Below, one piece after another: positions 18,129 to 27,385 of a stretch of 64,000 bases of DNA (within the stretch, counting starts at the first letter, position 1; the number at the start of each line of letters is the position of its first letter). The notes under the pieces are model-generated. The model saw only the letters and a program-made list of their open reading frames with translations, made no database searches and was not told the origin of the DNA. The position numbers were made by a program, and so were the translations under genes. Origin of the DNA: AWTP1-9 sp035703165 (lineage in GTDB: Bacteria; Bacteroidota; Bacteroidia; Chitinophagales; Chitinophagaceae); assembly GCA_035703165.1 (NCBI GenBank), contig DASSYR010000050.1, positions 1 through 64,000 on the forward strand, written 5' to 3'.

Positions 18129-20066
18129 TTACTTTTTATATAATTTATTTTTAAACAAATAACTGGCCGTTTGGTAATAGGCAATTGCTTCTTCAACAAT
18201 CGGGGTTTCCATTGGGATTTTTTGGGATGATCCATCATTAAAATTGACTGAAAACATTTCTGCCTGTTTAACGGGGGAAAGCACAACCATCTTATGATCT
18301 TTAACATAGGCGATTTTTTGATATGTAGAAAGGAAGATTCTGTCTTTTTTTGTCCCTGATTTGCTAATGTCAGCGCCAAGAAATTTGCTATTATATGATA
18401 TGTTTAATAAACCAAGTAACGTTGGTGCCAGATCAATCTGAGCAGCTAAATCAGTATCAATTTTAGGCACAATAAAAGAAGGGCAGTAAATTAGGCAGGG
18501 AATATGATAATCATTAACCGGGATTTCTGTTTTACCGGCAACTTTAGCACAATGATCGGCAACGATCACAAAAATTGTATTGCTAAACCAGGGTTTTATT
18601 TTAGCCTCATTTAAAAATTTCCCAATGCAATAATCAGAATATTTAACTACTCCCTCCCTCGTCTGCTCATCAGGATTTCTGTCAATCCTTCCTTGAGGAA
18701 AAGTGTATGGGCGGTGATTAGATACGGTCATAATATGATTAAAGAATAATTTACCAGCATCATAACTTTTATCCATTTCTTTTAAGGCTTTAGTGAAAAG
18801 ATCTTCATCGGCTACGCCCCAGGCTGTTTCAAAATGAACAGCATTTTTTGGAAAATTGGCCCTGTCTATTACCTGGTAATCGTTATGCAGGAAGAAGTAA
18901 CCCATATTATCAAAGAAGCTATTTCCTCCATAAATAAATTTTACGTCGTATTTTTTATTCTTAAAAATGCTTCCGATAGTAAATAAATCTTCATTGTGAG
19001 GTCTGCGAATAATTGCCTGACCAGGTGTAGGGGGCAATGCTAATGATAAAGCCTCCAATCCTTTAACTGTTCTTGTGCCAGAAGCATAAAAATTTGAGAA
19101 GAAAAGGCTATGGGGAATTAATGAATCCAAAACGGGAGTAATATTTTGTGTATTGCCAAAATATTTCATAAAACTTCCACTCAGACTTTCAACGCTTATT
19201 AATACAACATTCATTTTTCTTTCACTACTAGTAGGCATTACCTTTCTATCAATAACAAAAGGTTGAATACTGGTAAAATATTCTCCCGGCTGTATGATTG
19301 TTTCTCTTAGCTTTTTAAAGGCCGTTTCATTTTTTTCTGTTACATAAAATTTATTATAATCTAATTCATTATTCCAAAAAGCGGCACCAAATTCATACAG
19401 CCCGTTTCCGGACAATTCTCTTATATAATTATTAGAAGAAAAATTTTTAAAAGAATTATTAACCAAAAACCAACTGCATACGGGTACCGCCAGTAATAAA
19501 AATGAGAATAGAGTTCGTTTTAAAAATGGTAAAGGGTACTGCTGCGATGACTTAATTTTATGCCTGAATACCCATACTAGTGTCAGCGAAAGAATCAATA
19601 GCGTTATTAACAAATATGGAAGGATTGAATAGGACTGTCGGATATTACCAATTACCTCTGTAGTGTATATTAAATAATCAACGGCTATAAAATTATATCG
19701 TACATTAAATTCGCCCCAAAAAAACCATTCGGCAGAAGCATTAAAGAGTAAAAAAAAGAAAGCAAAACCGAATATGCCATATAGTATAAACTTATGCCGG
19801 TATTTATTATAAATACCACTTGGCATTAGCCAACAGTATAAAACCAATGGAATGGCTGCATAAAATCCTACAACCAAATCATAAAACAATCCTATTAGAA
19901 AAATTAATGCCCAATGAACAGGATTAAAATCCAGATTCGGCAACGAATGGAACAACAATAGCAGTCTTGTAATAAAACTTATGGTACACGATGCTACAAT
20001 CAATATCGCCACAGGGCCAAATCGGTGGGTGTAACATCTTTCCAAAAAATATTTAAGTTGTTTCAT
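18129..20066 (-). CDS. LTA synthase family membrane sulfatase-fold protein
   Basis: A 645-residue protein with five N-terminal membrane helices (about residues 15-205) and a periplasmic alkaline-phosphatase/sulfatase-fold domain. That domain begins NVVLISVESLSGSF with a metal-ligand Glu, has SGTRTVKG carrying the Thr nucleophile, and FVIVADHCAK with the Asp-His metal pair. In Gram-positives the family makes lipoteichoic acid; in Gram-negatives relatives move phosphoglycerol or phosphoethanolamine to glycans or lipid A. As this organism is Gram-negative, a phospho-group transferase acting on an envelope polymer is the likely role, but the substrate is inference. Confidence 0.85.
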   Translation of the reverse strand: MKQLKYFLERCYTHRFGPVAILIVASCTISFITRLLLLFHSLPNLDFNPVHWALIFLIGLFYDLVVGFYAAIPLVLYCWLMPSGIYNKYRHKFILYGIFGFAFFFLLFNASAEWFFWGEFNVRYNFIAVDYLIYTTEVIGNIRQSYSILPYLLITLLILSLTLVWVFRHKIKSSQQYPLPFLKRTLFSFLLLAVPVCSWFLVNNSFKNFSSNNYIRELSGNGLYEFGAAFWNNELDYNKFYVTEKNETAFKKLRETIIQPGEYFTSIQPFVIDRKVMPTSSERKMNVVLISVESLSGSFMKYFGNTQNITPVLDSLIPHSLFFSNFYASGTRTVKGLEALSLALPPTPGQAIIRRPHNEDLFTIGSIFKNKKYDVKFIYGGNSFFDNMGYFFLHNDYQVIDRANFPKNAVHFETAWGVADEDLFTKALKEMDKSYDAGKLFFNHIMTVSNHRPYTFPQGRIDRNPDEQTREGVVKYSDYCIGKFLNEAKIKPWFSNTIFVIVADHCAKVAGKTEIPVNDYHIPCLIYCPSFIVPKIDTDLAAQIDLAPTLLGLLNISYNSKFLGADISKSGTKKDRIFLSTYQKIAYVKDHKMVVLSPVKQAEMFSVNFNDGSSQKIPMETPIVEEAIAYYQTASYLFKNKLYKK

Positions 20067-20097
20067 TAGTTTTCATTAAGATATTGGATTAATATAT

Positions 20098-21645
20098 CTA
20101 AAACCAGTTGTTTGTTTTTCTACTCCTGCTTCTGCCACCCAATCCCAAAGCACCTAAAAGACTTCTTGTAATTACACTGGCCGCAGTTCTTCCAACCTGT
20201 TTTACCATGGGATTGTCAAAAAAACCTTTATCGTTCATGCCTTTTTTATCAGCTTTTTTTTCTTCCTCTTCGTTTTTTTGTTTTTCAGCAACTTCTGTAA
20301 GCTTGTTTGTTAAAATTTCATAAGCGCTTTTTTCATCAATAAACGCATCGTATTTTTTTACGAGTTTTGAATTACTTATTATGCTTTCAATTTCATTTTC
20401 GGTTAAAATATCCATTCTGCTAACGGGAGGAACAAGCATAGTATGTACCAGGGGACTGGGAACACCTTTTTCGTTTAACAACGTAATAAATGCTTCCCCG
20501 ATGCCTAACTGGGTTATCATTTCAGCTACATCATAAAACTCTGTCTCCGGGTAGTTTTGAGCAGCTTGTTTAATTGTTTTTCTATCGGCAGCGGTAAAAG
20601 CCCTTAAAGCATGTTGAATTTTTAATCCTAATTGTGCTAAAACACCAGGTGGTATATTCTGCGGGTTTTGTGTGCAAAAAAATATTCCTACTCCCTTTGA
20701 TCGAATTAATTTAATCACCGTTTCAATTTGTTGAAGCAAAGCATTTGTTGCTTCCTGAAAAACTAAATGCGCCTCGTCAATAAATAAAACAAGCTTGGGT
20801 TTATCTGTATCGCCCACTTCCGGTAAGCTTGCATATAATTCGGCAAGTAATTGAAGCATAAAAGTGGAAAATAGCTTGGGCCTGTTCTGCATGTCTGTTA
20901 CCCTCAGAATATTTATTATTCCTCTTCCATCATCCGCTATTCGCATCAAATCATCTACTTCAAAAGAGGGTTCTCCAAAAAAAATATCTGCCCCCTGTTG
21001 TTGAAGCTCTATTACTTTGCGTAAAATCGTTCCGGTAGAAGAAGAGGCAATTTTCCCATATATTTTTTCAATTTCGTTTTTGCCTTCGTTGCTTATAAAT
21101 TGCAGAACCTTAATAAAATCTTTTAAATCAAGCAATGGCATTTTCTGGTCATCACAATATTTAAAAATCACAGCCACCAATCCCTCCTGGGTGTCATTTA
21201 ATCCCAAAATCTTTGAAATTAAAATGGGTCCAAACTCACTTACCGTGGCACGCATTCTAACTCCTTTTTGATCGCTTAACGTCATTAATTCAACTGGAAA
21301 TCCTTCGGGCATGTATTCACCGCCAATTTTTGCAAGTCTTTCTTTTATTTTTTCGTTTATAGTACCCGGTGCAGCAATACCGCTTAAATCTCCTTTAATA
21401 TCCATCATCAATACCGGCACACTCGCATTACTCAATCCCTCAGCAAGAATTTGTAACGTTTTTGTTTTACCTGTGCCTGTAGCTCCCGCAATTAAGCCAT
21501 GGCGGTTCATTGTTTTTAGTGGAAGAAAAATGTCGTTCCCCTGTATGGCTTCTCCATCCAGCATGGCACAACCAATGCGAAAGCTTTCACCTTTAAATGA
21601 ATAACCGTTTTTTACTATTTGAATAAATGCCTCTTTGTTAGCCAC
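20098..21645 (-). CDS. HerA/DUF853-type ATPase
   Basis: A 515-residue cytosolic P-loop ATPase. Walker A is GATGTGKTKTLQ (about 54-65) and Walker B is LVLFIDEAHLVF (about 284-295), with a later FFCTQNP sensor-like strand. The C-terminus has a Lys/Glu-rich stretch, then a hydrophobic helix and a Gly-Arg-rich tail. This is the DUF853 branch of HerA-FtsK ATPases, whose role is not well defined; DNA handling is plausible but unproven. Translation appears to start at GTG. It lies 31 bp upstream of the LTA-synthase-family gene on the same strand. Confidence 0.85.
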   Translation of the reverse strand: MANKEAFIQIVKNGYSFKGESFRIGCAMLDGEAIQGNDIFLPLKTMNRHGLIAGATGTGKTKTLQILAEGLSNASVPVLMMDIKGDLSGIAAPGTINEKIKERLAKIGGEYMPEGFPVELMTLSDQKGVRMRATVSEFGPILISKILGLNDTQEGLVAVIFKYCDDQKMPLLDLKDFIKVLQFISNEGKNEIEKIYGKIASSSTGTILRKVIELQQQGADIFFGEPSFEVDDLMRIADDGRGIINILRVTDMQNRPKLFSTFMLQLLAELYASLPEVGDTDKPKLVLFIDEAHLVFQEATNALLQQIETVIKLIRSKGVGIFFCTQNPQNIPPGVLAQLGLKIQHALRAFTAADRKTIKQAAQNYPETEFYDVAEMITQLGIGEAFITLLNEKGVPSPLVHTMLVPPVSRMDILTENEIESIISNSKLVKKYDAFIDEKSAYEILTNKLTEVAEKQKNEEEEKKADKKGMNDKGFFDNPMVKQVGRTAASVITRSLLGALGLGGRSRSRKTNNWF

Positions 21646-21727
21646 TTTAAAAAATTTATACTGAAATTAACTAAATAAGGTTCAGGAAAGCTTAAAGGGT
21701 TTAATTATATCTGGTTTCTTTCTATTA

Positions 21728-22099
21728 TTAAAATTCTTCCTCCCTCTCCAACATTAGTATAGCACTTTGGGGAACAATAAAATATTTTTCTCCTTCGTAT
21801 ATTACTTCCGTGGCTCCACTTAATAAAAAAATGGCTAAATCCCCTTCTTTAGCTTGCAAGGGTACATATTTTACGAGTTCATCTTCGCTTTTCCAAGGTT
21901 CATCATCCATTGGCATAGGAATAGCATAACCCGGCCCGGTTTTAATAACATAACCCTGCTGTACTTTTTCCTTTTCCTGTACACCCGGGGGCAAATATAG
22001 CCCGCTGGCTGTTCGCTCATCTGGTTTGCTGAGTTTGATTAGTACCCTGTCGCCGATAATTACCAGTTTTTTTAAACGATTATCTGGAGTTATTCTCAT
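21728..22099 (-). CDS. GroES-like single-domain protein
   Basis: A 123-residue protein with the Cpn10 beta-barrel pattern: VIIGDRVLIKL near the start, SGLYLPPG in place of the mobile loop, and GEKYFIVPQSAIL at the end. It is longer than canonical GroES (about 95 residues) because of an acidic insertion (PMDDEPWKSEDE). No groEL is adjacent. The frame is open to 22123, but a promoter box at 22121-22128 overlaps that start, so the ATG at 22099 is chosen. It is probably a GroES paralogue of unknown role rather than the housekeeping co-chaperonin. Confidence 0.75.
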   Translation of the reverse strand: MRITPDNRLKKLVIIGDRVLIKLSKPDERTASGLYLPPGVQEKEKVQQGYVIKTGPGYAIPMPMDDEPWKSEDELVKYVPLQAKEGDLAIFLLSGATEVIYEGEKYFIVPQSAILMLEREEEF

Positions 22100-22120
22100 A
22101 TTTCCGAACTTTAGAGAAAG

Positions 22121-22128
22121 CAAAATTA
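22121..22128 (-). promoter_or_regulatory. -7 promoter box of the GroES-like gene
   Basis: On the minus strand this reads TAATTTTG, an exact TAnnTTTG match 21 bp before the chosen ATG. It decides the start codon, since the longer frame would begin inside the promoter. Confidence 0.5.
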
Positions 22129-22232
22129 AACTTTTCTTAGTTGGCGATATTTCGCCTTTAACAAAAAATTAGGTCTGTTATTTTAATAAGGCCAATTGTA
22201 TTAATTTTATTTGCTAATTAAACAATTTTATT

Positions 22233-22931
22233 ATGGAAGGAATAAAACCGAAAATATTATTGGTAGAAGATGATCAGAACTTAGGGATGGTATTGAAGAA
22301 CTACCTGGAATTAAATGATTACGATGTTACGTTAGAAAGAGATGGCATATTGGGACTTGCCGCTTTTCGCCGCGAAAAATTTGATTTGTGCTTATTGGAC
22401 GTAATGATGCCAAACATGGATGGGTTTGCCCTGGCAGAAGAAATTCGTGATGTAGATCCTGATATTCCTTTGTTTTTCCTTTCTGCTAAAACAATGAAAG
22501 AAGACATTATTAGTGGTTATAAGTTAGGTGCGGATGATTATATTACAAAGCCTTTTGATAGCGAAGTTCTTTTACTTAAAATCAAAGCAATTCTTAAGCG
22601 AAATGAAGAAATGAACCGTGCCAGTGAGACTATTGAATTTGATTTGGGTAAATATCACTTCAACCCTAAGTTGAGAGAACTGGTTATAGGTGGTAAAACA
22701 CACACCCTTTCTCCTAAAGAGAACGAGTTGTTGAAGATGCTTGCTGAGTATAAAAATGACCTACTGCCCAGAGACCAGGCGCTAAAAAGAATTTGGGGAA
22801 GCGATACTTATTTTAATGGAAGGAGCATGGATGTGTATATTGCCAAGCTACGGAAATATTTAAAAGAAGATACTAATATTGAAATAGTAAATATTCATGG
22901 AAATGGGTTTAGATTGGTAGTGCCTGAGTAA
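22233..22931 (+). CDS. OmpR/PhoB-family response regulator
   Basis: A 232-residue regulator. The receiver domain shows EDD (13-15), the phospho-acceptor Asp in LCLLDVMMPNMDG (about 57) and the Lys in YITKPF (about 106). The winged-helix DNA-binding domain fills residues about 130-230, with LSPKENELLKML and SMDVYIAKLRKYL. No histidine kinase gene is adjacent, so its partner is encoded elsewhere. It resembles the RprY-type regulators of Bacteroidota. A strong terminator follows. Confidence 0.92.
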   Translation: MEGIKPKILLVEDDQNLGMVLKNYLELNDYDVTLERDGILGLAAFRREKFDLCLLDVMMPNMDGFALAEEIRDVDPDIPLFFLSAKTMKEDIISGYKLGADDYITKPFDSEVLLLKIKAILKRNEEMNRASETIEFDLGKYHFNPKLRELVIGGKTHTLSPKENELLKMLAEYKNDLLPRDQALKRIWGSDTYFNGRSMDVYIAKLRKYLKEDTNIEIVNIHGNGFRLVVPE

Positions 22932-22955
22932 CCTTTGGTTTTAAAAAGAGCATTT

Positions 22956-22987
22956 AACTGCCTGGTATGATTACAGGCAGTTTTTTT
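22956..22987 (+). terminator. intrinsic terminator after the OmpR-type regulator
   Basis: AACTGCCTG (22956-22964) pairs with CAGGCAGTT (22974-22982), loop of 9 nt, followed by seven T. It overlaps the end of the convergent engB gene. Confidence 0.9.
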
Positions 22988-23585
22988 AATTTAACCCTTT
23001 ACTACATTCCTCTATAAAAGCTAATATCTCCTTTCTTCCTGTTTTTTTTGTGGCAGAACTAATAAAATGACGAGGAAGAAATTGCCAGCTCTTTCTCATT
23101 TCTGTAAGAAAATTTTTTATATTAATTGCTACTTCTTTTTGAGTGGACTTATCTGTTTTGGTAAATACAAGAGAAAAAGGGACTTCCCATTTGCCTAATT
23201 GGTTTATAAATTCTAAATCAATTTTTTGTGGTGTATGTCTTGAGTCAATCAGTACAAAAACATGTGTAAGGTTCTCTCTTTTTCGTAAATAATTCTCAAT
23301 CATCTGCTCCCATCTTCTTCTGTTTGATTGCGATACTTTTGCAAATCCATACCCTGGCAGGTCAACTAAATACCACTCATCGTTAACAATAAAATGATTA
23401 ATTAATTGCGTTTTTCCCGGGCTTGCCGAGGTTTTGGCCAATTTTTGGTTGTTACATAGCATATTAATTAAAGATGATTTGCCAACGTTGCTTCTTCCTA
23501 TAAAAGCATACTCCGGCCTGTCTGGTTTAGGGCATTTGGTATAATCCGGGCTGCTGATAATATATATAGCGGATTTAATAATCAT
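22986..23585 (-). CDS. engB: ribosome biogenesis GTP-binding protein EngB/YsxC
   Basis: A 199-residue TRAFAC GTPase with G1 GRSNVGKSSLIN, the TPGKTQ-like SPGKTQL switch region, G3 DLPGYG, G4 TKTD and G5 SSATKK. The family is needed for late large-subunit assembly. The frame runs 54 codons further upstream, to 23747, but that would overlap ubiE and carries no family similarity; the ATG at 23585 begins MIIKSAIYIISSPDY, as normal for the family. It is divergent from ubiE with 86 bp between starts. Confidence 0.95.
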   Translation of the reverse strand: MIIKSAIYIISSPDYTKCPKPDRPEYAFIGRSNVGKSSLINMLCNNQKLAKTSASPGKTQLINHFIVNDEWYLVDLPGYGFAKVSQSNRRRWEQMIENYLRKRENLTHVFVLIDSRHTPQKIDLEFINQLGKWEVPFSLVFTKTDKSTQKEVAINIKNFLTEMRKSWQFLPRHFISSATKKTGRKEILAFIEECSKGLN

Positions 23586-23656
23586 CTTGTTATTAGTTAT
23601 GCTTGTTAATGGCAACAAAAATACCGGAAACCTGCAATAAGTAGCCGGTAACCAAG

Positions 23657-23664
23657 TACCTTTG
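23657..23664 (+). promoter_or_regulatory. -7 promoter box of ubiE
   Basis: TACCTTTG fits TAnnTTTG and lies only 7 bp before the ATG. Initiation at the usual distance would put the transcript start at or within a base or two of the start codon, implying a leaderless or near-leaderless mRNA. Confidence 0.5.
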
Positions 23665-23671
23665 CACGCCA

Positions 23672-24418
23672 ATGAGTGAAAAATATTTACACGACAAAAT
23701 AGTACCATTTGAGTCATCTGCCCAGACCAAAAAAGAGCAAGTGGCAAAAATGTTTGATTCGATTGCTTTTCGTTATGATTTTTTAAATCGCTTTCTCTCA
23801 GCAGGTATAGATATAAAATGGCGCAAAAAGGCTATTAATCAATTAAGAGATATTAATCCCCAAAAAATATTAGATGTAGCCACCGGTACTGCAGATATGG
23901 CTATTCTTGAAGTAAAGATGCTTAATCCCAATGCAGTTACAGGCATAGATATCTCTGAGAAAATGCTGGAAATAGGAAGGCAAAAGATTGAAAAGCAAGG
24001 CTTCAGCGCAAAAATAGACCTTCAAAAAAGTGATAGTGAAGCAATAAACTTTCCAGATAATTCGTTTGATGCAGTAACCGTAGCCTTTGGGGTACGCAAT
24101 TTTGAAAATTTGGAAAAGGGCTTAAGCGAAATAAAACGTGTGCTGAAACCCGGAGGTAAGTTGGTGGTTCTCGAATTTTCCAGGCCAAATAAAAAAGGGT
24201 TTCGTATTTTCTATAACATGTACTTGAAAATAGTGGCCCCTCAATTTGGCAAAATATTTTCAAAAAATAAGGAAGCCTATAACTATCTCAATTGTTCCAT
24301 ACAGGCTTTTCCCGAAGGCAGGCAATTTGTAAATATTTTAAATCAATTGGGATATAGCAATACATCATGCAAAACCTTGAGCTTCGGAATATGTACCATT
24401 TATTGTGCAGGCAAATAA
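23672..24418 (+). CDS. ubiE: demethylmenaquinone/ubiquinone C-methyltransferase
   Basis: A 248-residue SAM methyltransferase making the last C-methylation in menaquinone synthesis. Family marks include FDSIAFRYDFLNRFLSAGID near the N-terminus, motif I LDVATGTADMA, the VTVAFGVRNFEN block and PGGKLVVLEFSRP. The C-terminal TLSFGICTIY matches the usual ending. In Bacteroidota the product is menaquinone, so MenG/UbiE activity is expected. The next gene overlaps its 3' end. Confidence 0.95.
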   Translation: MSEKYLHDKIVPFESSAQTKKEQVAKMFDSIAFRYDFLNRFLSAGIDIKWRKKAINQLRDINPQKILDVATGTADMAILEVKMLNPNAVTGIDISEKMLEIGRQKIEKQGFSAKIDLQKSDSEAINFPDNSFDAVTVAFGVRNFENLEKGLSEIKRVLKPGGKLVVLEFSRPNKKGFRIFYNMYLKIVAPQFGKIFSKNKEAYNYLNCSIQAFPEGRQFVNILNQLGYSNTSCKTLSFGICTIYCAGK

Positions 24419-25107
24419 CTATCACAATCTTTTTTACATTATTATTTAAATTGGCGTCTGCGCAAAGAGAAATTAACTTACCCGAGCATGATAGCAAACC
24501 TTATTACTTTGGTATTACTTTGTCCTATAACACATCTTACTTACATGCATCACACCACTCTCGTTTTTTAATGTATGATACCGTGATGGTAGTAGAACCT
24601 GTTAATGCAGGCGGTTTTGGCTTAGGGCTTTTGGCTACGGGAAGAATTAGCAATCGCTTTGAAATAAGGTTTAACCCCCAACTAACATTTTCAGAAAAAA
24701 AATTAAGATATTCTTTAAATTATACTACACCAGTGCAAGATCCCAAACCGGTAAAGAGTATTGAATCAATCTTATTTTCACTTCCCATCCAGATTAAATT
24801 TAAAAGTGATCGAATTGATAATTTCAGAGTGTATGTACTGGGGGGCTTGAAATACGATTACGATTTAGCCAGCAACTCTTCTGCAAGAAGAGCTGAAGAC
24901 CTGGTGAAACTAAACAAAGGGGATTACGGTTTTGAGGGTGGAATTGGGTTTAATTTTTACTTTAAAAGTTTTATTTTTTCCCCGGAAATCAAGATAAGTA
25001 ACGGGCTTAGCAATATTCATAGTAGGGACGCTAACCTCAAGTTTTCCAATGTTTTGGATAGATTACAATCCAGGATGATTGTATTAAGCATTCATTTAGA
25101 AGGCTAA
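24391..25107 (+). CDS. porT: PorT-like outer membrane protein (type IX secretion)
   Basis: A 238-residue beta-barrel-like protein. The ATG at 24391 gives a signal peptide (about residues 1-25, ending LASAQ); an upstream ATG at 24367 is less suitable. The mature part alternates hydrophobic and polar residues with the early YYFGITLSYNTS block, then FGLGLLATGRI, and ends in a strand rich in hydrophobic residues. Its position directly after ubiE matches the order I recall for porT/sprT in Bacteroidota. PorT is required for type IX secretion and gliding. The start overlaps ubiE by 28 bp. The assignment is by context and weak motif match. Confidence 0.65.
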   Translation: MYHLLCRQITITIFFTLLFKLASAQREINLPEHDSKPYYFGITLSYNTSYLHASHHSRFLMYDTVMVVEPVNAGGFGLGLLATGRISNRFEIRFNPQLTFSEKKLRYSLNYTTPVQDPKPVKSIESILFSLPIQIKFKSDRIDNFRVYVLGGLKYDYDLASNSSARRAEDLVKLNKGDYGFEGGIGFNFYFKSFIFSPEIKISNGLSNIHSRDANLKFSNVLDRLQSRMIVLSIHLEG

Positions 25108-25177
25108 AAATTTACCTCAACAGAATATTATTACCGGGTAAAATTGTATTAAGCATTCATTTAGAAGGCTAAAAATT
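25078..25177 (+). repeat. 35-bp direct repeat duplicating the porT-like 3' end
   Basis: The same 35 bp occur at 25078-25112 and 25143-25177, offset by 65 bp with no mismatch. The first copy covers the last eight or so codons and stop of the porT-like gene; the second lies downstream and is non-coding. It looks like a recent tandem duplication. Confidence 0.9.
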
Positions 25178-25267
25178 GGTAAAAAATAGTTGCCTAAACA
25201 TGCGACTTTTATAAATCAAATTGCTATCTTGTTGTCGGTTTTTCATAGGATATTGGATTTTAAAGCG

Positions 25268-25297
25268 GGCTGGATTTCTATCCGGCCTTTTATTTTT
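25268..25297 (+). terminator. terminator downstream of the porT-like gene
   Basis: GGCTGGAT (25268-25275) pairs with ATCCGGCC (25280-25287) through one G-U pair, with a TTCT loop and a T-rich tail. It is 160 bp past the porT-like stop. From there to 25491 I see no gene, only AT-rich sequence containing ATTGACC twice. Confidence 0.7.
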
Positions 25298-25491
25298 TAA
25301 ATTGACCCCGCTTTCTTCAACAGTTTTACCGGTCAGATAAGTTTGAGTATTTGTACTTTGTTAGTAATTGTAAACCCAACAAAAACAATAGCATGCAAAA
25401 ACATGTATGTGGGTGGTCAACTTTTAATAACAACTTATAATTGACCTTTAACAAAAAGTGTGTTAAGAATATTGTTAAGATAGGGGCTGTG

Positions 25492-27315
25492 CTATTTTAC
25501 TTCCTGCATATCTACCAATCTTTTGTAGAAACCGTTTTTGTTAACCAATTCATCGTGAGTTCCTCTTTCAACAATCTCACCTTTTTGTAAAACAATTATT
25601 TCATCTGCGTAGCGAACAGTGCTAAGCCGGTGAGCTATTACTATAGAAGTTCTGTCTTTCATTAAATGATTAATGGCATCTTGTACCAATCGTTCGCTTT
25701 CCGTATCAAGAGAAGATGTAGCCTCATCTAAGATTAAAATAGGTGGATTTTTTAATACAGCACGAGCAATGGTTAATCGCTGTTTTTCACCCCCGCTTAA
25801 TTTACTTCCCCTGTCCCCGATGTTGGTATCAAATCCATTTTCTTTTTGAATAATAAAATTATATGCATTGGCAATTTTGGCAGCATTTTCAATTTCTTGT
25901 TTGGTAGCATCTGGTTTGCCTAAGGCAATATTATTGGCTATAGTGTCATTAAACAAAATGGGCTCCTGGGTAACAATACCCATGAGGTTTCGTAAATCTT
26001 TTAATGAATAATCTTTGATATTAATATTATCAATCAAAAGCTCTCCATCACTTACATCGTGAAAACGGGGAATTAAATCAACTAAAGTAGATTTTCCTGC
26101 ACCGCTAGAACCAACAATCGCAACGGTTTTTCCTTTGTTTATAGTTAAATTAATATTTTTTAGAATAGGGTAATCATCGTACAAAAACTGAACCTCTTTA
26201 AATTGTATAGTATGTTCAAAAGAATGAATCTTTTTTCCTGTTGGATTGTCGTTAACAGTAATAGGAGCTTTTAACACCTCTTCAATTCTCGTAATGGCAG
26301 CGCTACCCTTTTGCATATTATAAAAAGAAGTAGAAAGCGATTTGGCCGGGTTGATTATTTGTGTAAATATTCCGACATACATAATAAAGCCCTCAGCCTC
26401 CAATCCATCGGCATTTCCACCCAATACAAGTTGACCGCCAAAGTACAAGATCCCGCAAAGTACACTTACGCCCAAAAATTCACTCAGGGGAGATGCAAGG
26501 TCTCTGCGATACTGCATTTTATTACGTAAATGAAAAAGATCAAGATTCGTACGGGTAAATTTTTCATTTATCCTTGCCTCGGCGTTAAAAGATTTTATAA
26601 TACGCAAACCACCAAGTGTTTCATCAAGTACCGATAAAGCTTCTCCCAGTTTAATAGCAGCAATATTCGATTGCTTTTTTAAAGAACGGCTTATTCTCCC
26701 GATAATAACTCCTGTGAGTGGTAAAAAGATAAAAAGAACCAAAGAAAGTTTAGGGCTGATGTAAACTAAGGTACCGAGTATGATTATGATATTTAAAGGA
26801 TCTTTAATGAATCCTTCCAAGGTGCCAACAACAGATGACTCAACTTCTCCGATATCGTTGGTCATACGACTCATAATATCACCTTTGCGTTGTTCTGTAA
26901 AATAAGCAATCGGTAAACGAAGCAGTTTATTATAAAGCTCCTCCCGTAACCGTGTCATGATGGAATTTTTAATAGGAGCCAGTACGTAATACGAAAAATA
27001 AAGAAATACGTTTTTTAAAAAAACAGAAATAAGCACTACCCCGCAGATAAAAACAATAGCCGCTATCGGCCCATTTACTTGAATCAGGTTACTCAAATAG
27101 TAGTTAATAAATTGAATTAAATCGCCTGAGTTCTTAAGGTCAAGCGGTTTTTGAAGCACGAGATTTTCTTTTGAAAAAATTAAACGAAGAAAGAATGGCA
27201 ATGTTCCCAATGATATCAAAGAAAAAACGATAGACAACAAGGTGAACAAAAAATATAAAAAGATATTGCCTTTATAAAACTTTAGGTATTTAAATAACCG
27301 GGAATATTTCTTCAT
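25492..27315 (-). CDS. MsbA-like ABC exporter (fused membrane and ATPase domains)
   Basis: A 607-residue half-transporter with six N-terminal membrane helices (about 15-340) and a C-terminal ATPase: Walker A GSSGAGKST, LSGGEKQR, Walker B ILILDEATSSLD and the switch His in IAHRLST. Members export lipid A precursors, lipids or drugs as homodimers. Of the two such exporters in the window this one lies among housekeeping genes, so it is a good candidate for the cell's main lipid A flippase, but that is inference. Confidence 0.88.
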   Translation of the reverse strand: MKKYSRLFKYLKFYKGNIFLYFLFTLLSIVFSLISLGTLPFFLRLIFSKENLVLQKPLDLKNSGDLIQFINYYLSNLIQVNGPIAAIVFICGVVLISVFLKNVFLYFSYYVLAPIKNSIMTRLREELYNKLLRLPIAYFTEQRKGDIMSRMTNDIGEVESSVVGTLEGFIKDPLNIIIILGTLVYISPKLSLVLFIFLPLTGVIIGRISRSLKKQSNIAAIKLGEALSVLDETLGGLRIIKSFNAEARINEKFTRTNLDLFHLRNKMQYRRDLASPLSEFLGVSVLCGILYFGGQLVLGGNADGLEAEGFIMYVGIFTQIINPAKSLSTSFYNMQKGSAAITRIEEVLKAPITVNDNPTGKKIHSFEHTIQFKEVQFLYDDYPILKNINLTINKGKTVAIVGSSGAGKSTLVDLIPRFHDVSDGELLIDNINIKDYSLKDLRNLMGIVTQEPILFNDTIANNIALGKPDATKQEIENAAKIANAYNFIIQKENGFDTNIGDRGSKLSGGEKQRLTIARAVLKNPPILILDEATSSLDTESERLVQDAINHLMKDRTSIVIAHRLSTVRYADEIIVLQKGEIVERGTHDELVNKNGFYKRLVDMQEVK

Positions 27316-27340
27316 TTTATCAAAACTCGCTTAAAAGGAG

Positions 27341-27348
27341 CAAAAGTA
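27341..27348 (-). promoter_or_regulatory. -7 promoter box of the ABC exporter gene
   Basis: TACTTTTG on the minus strand, a TAnnTTTG match 25 bp before the ATG at 27315. Confidence 0.45.
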
Positions 27349-27385
27349 GTTAATTTTACCCCTCAAAGCTGTATTAATATTATAT

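Noticed and set aside
23586..23747. longer N-terminus for EngB
   Set aside because: The extension overlaps ubiE and its promoter and does not resemble the family; MIIKSAIY at 23585 is the natural start.
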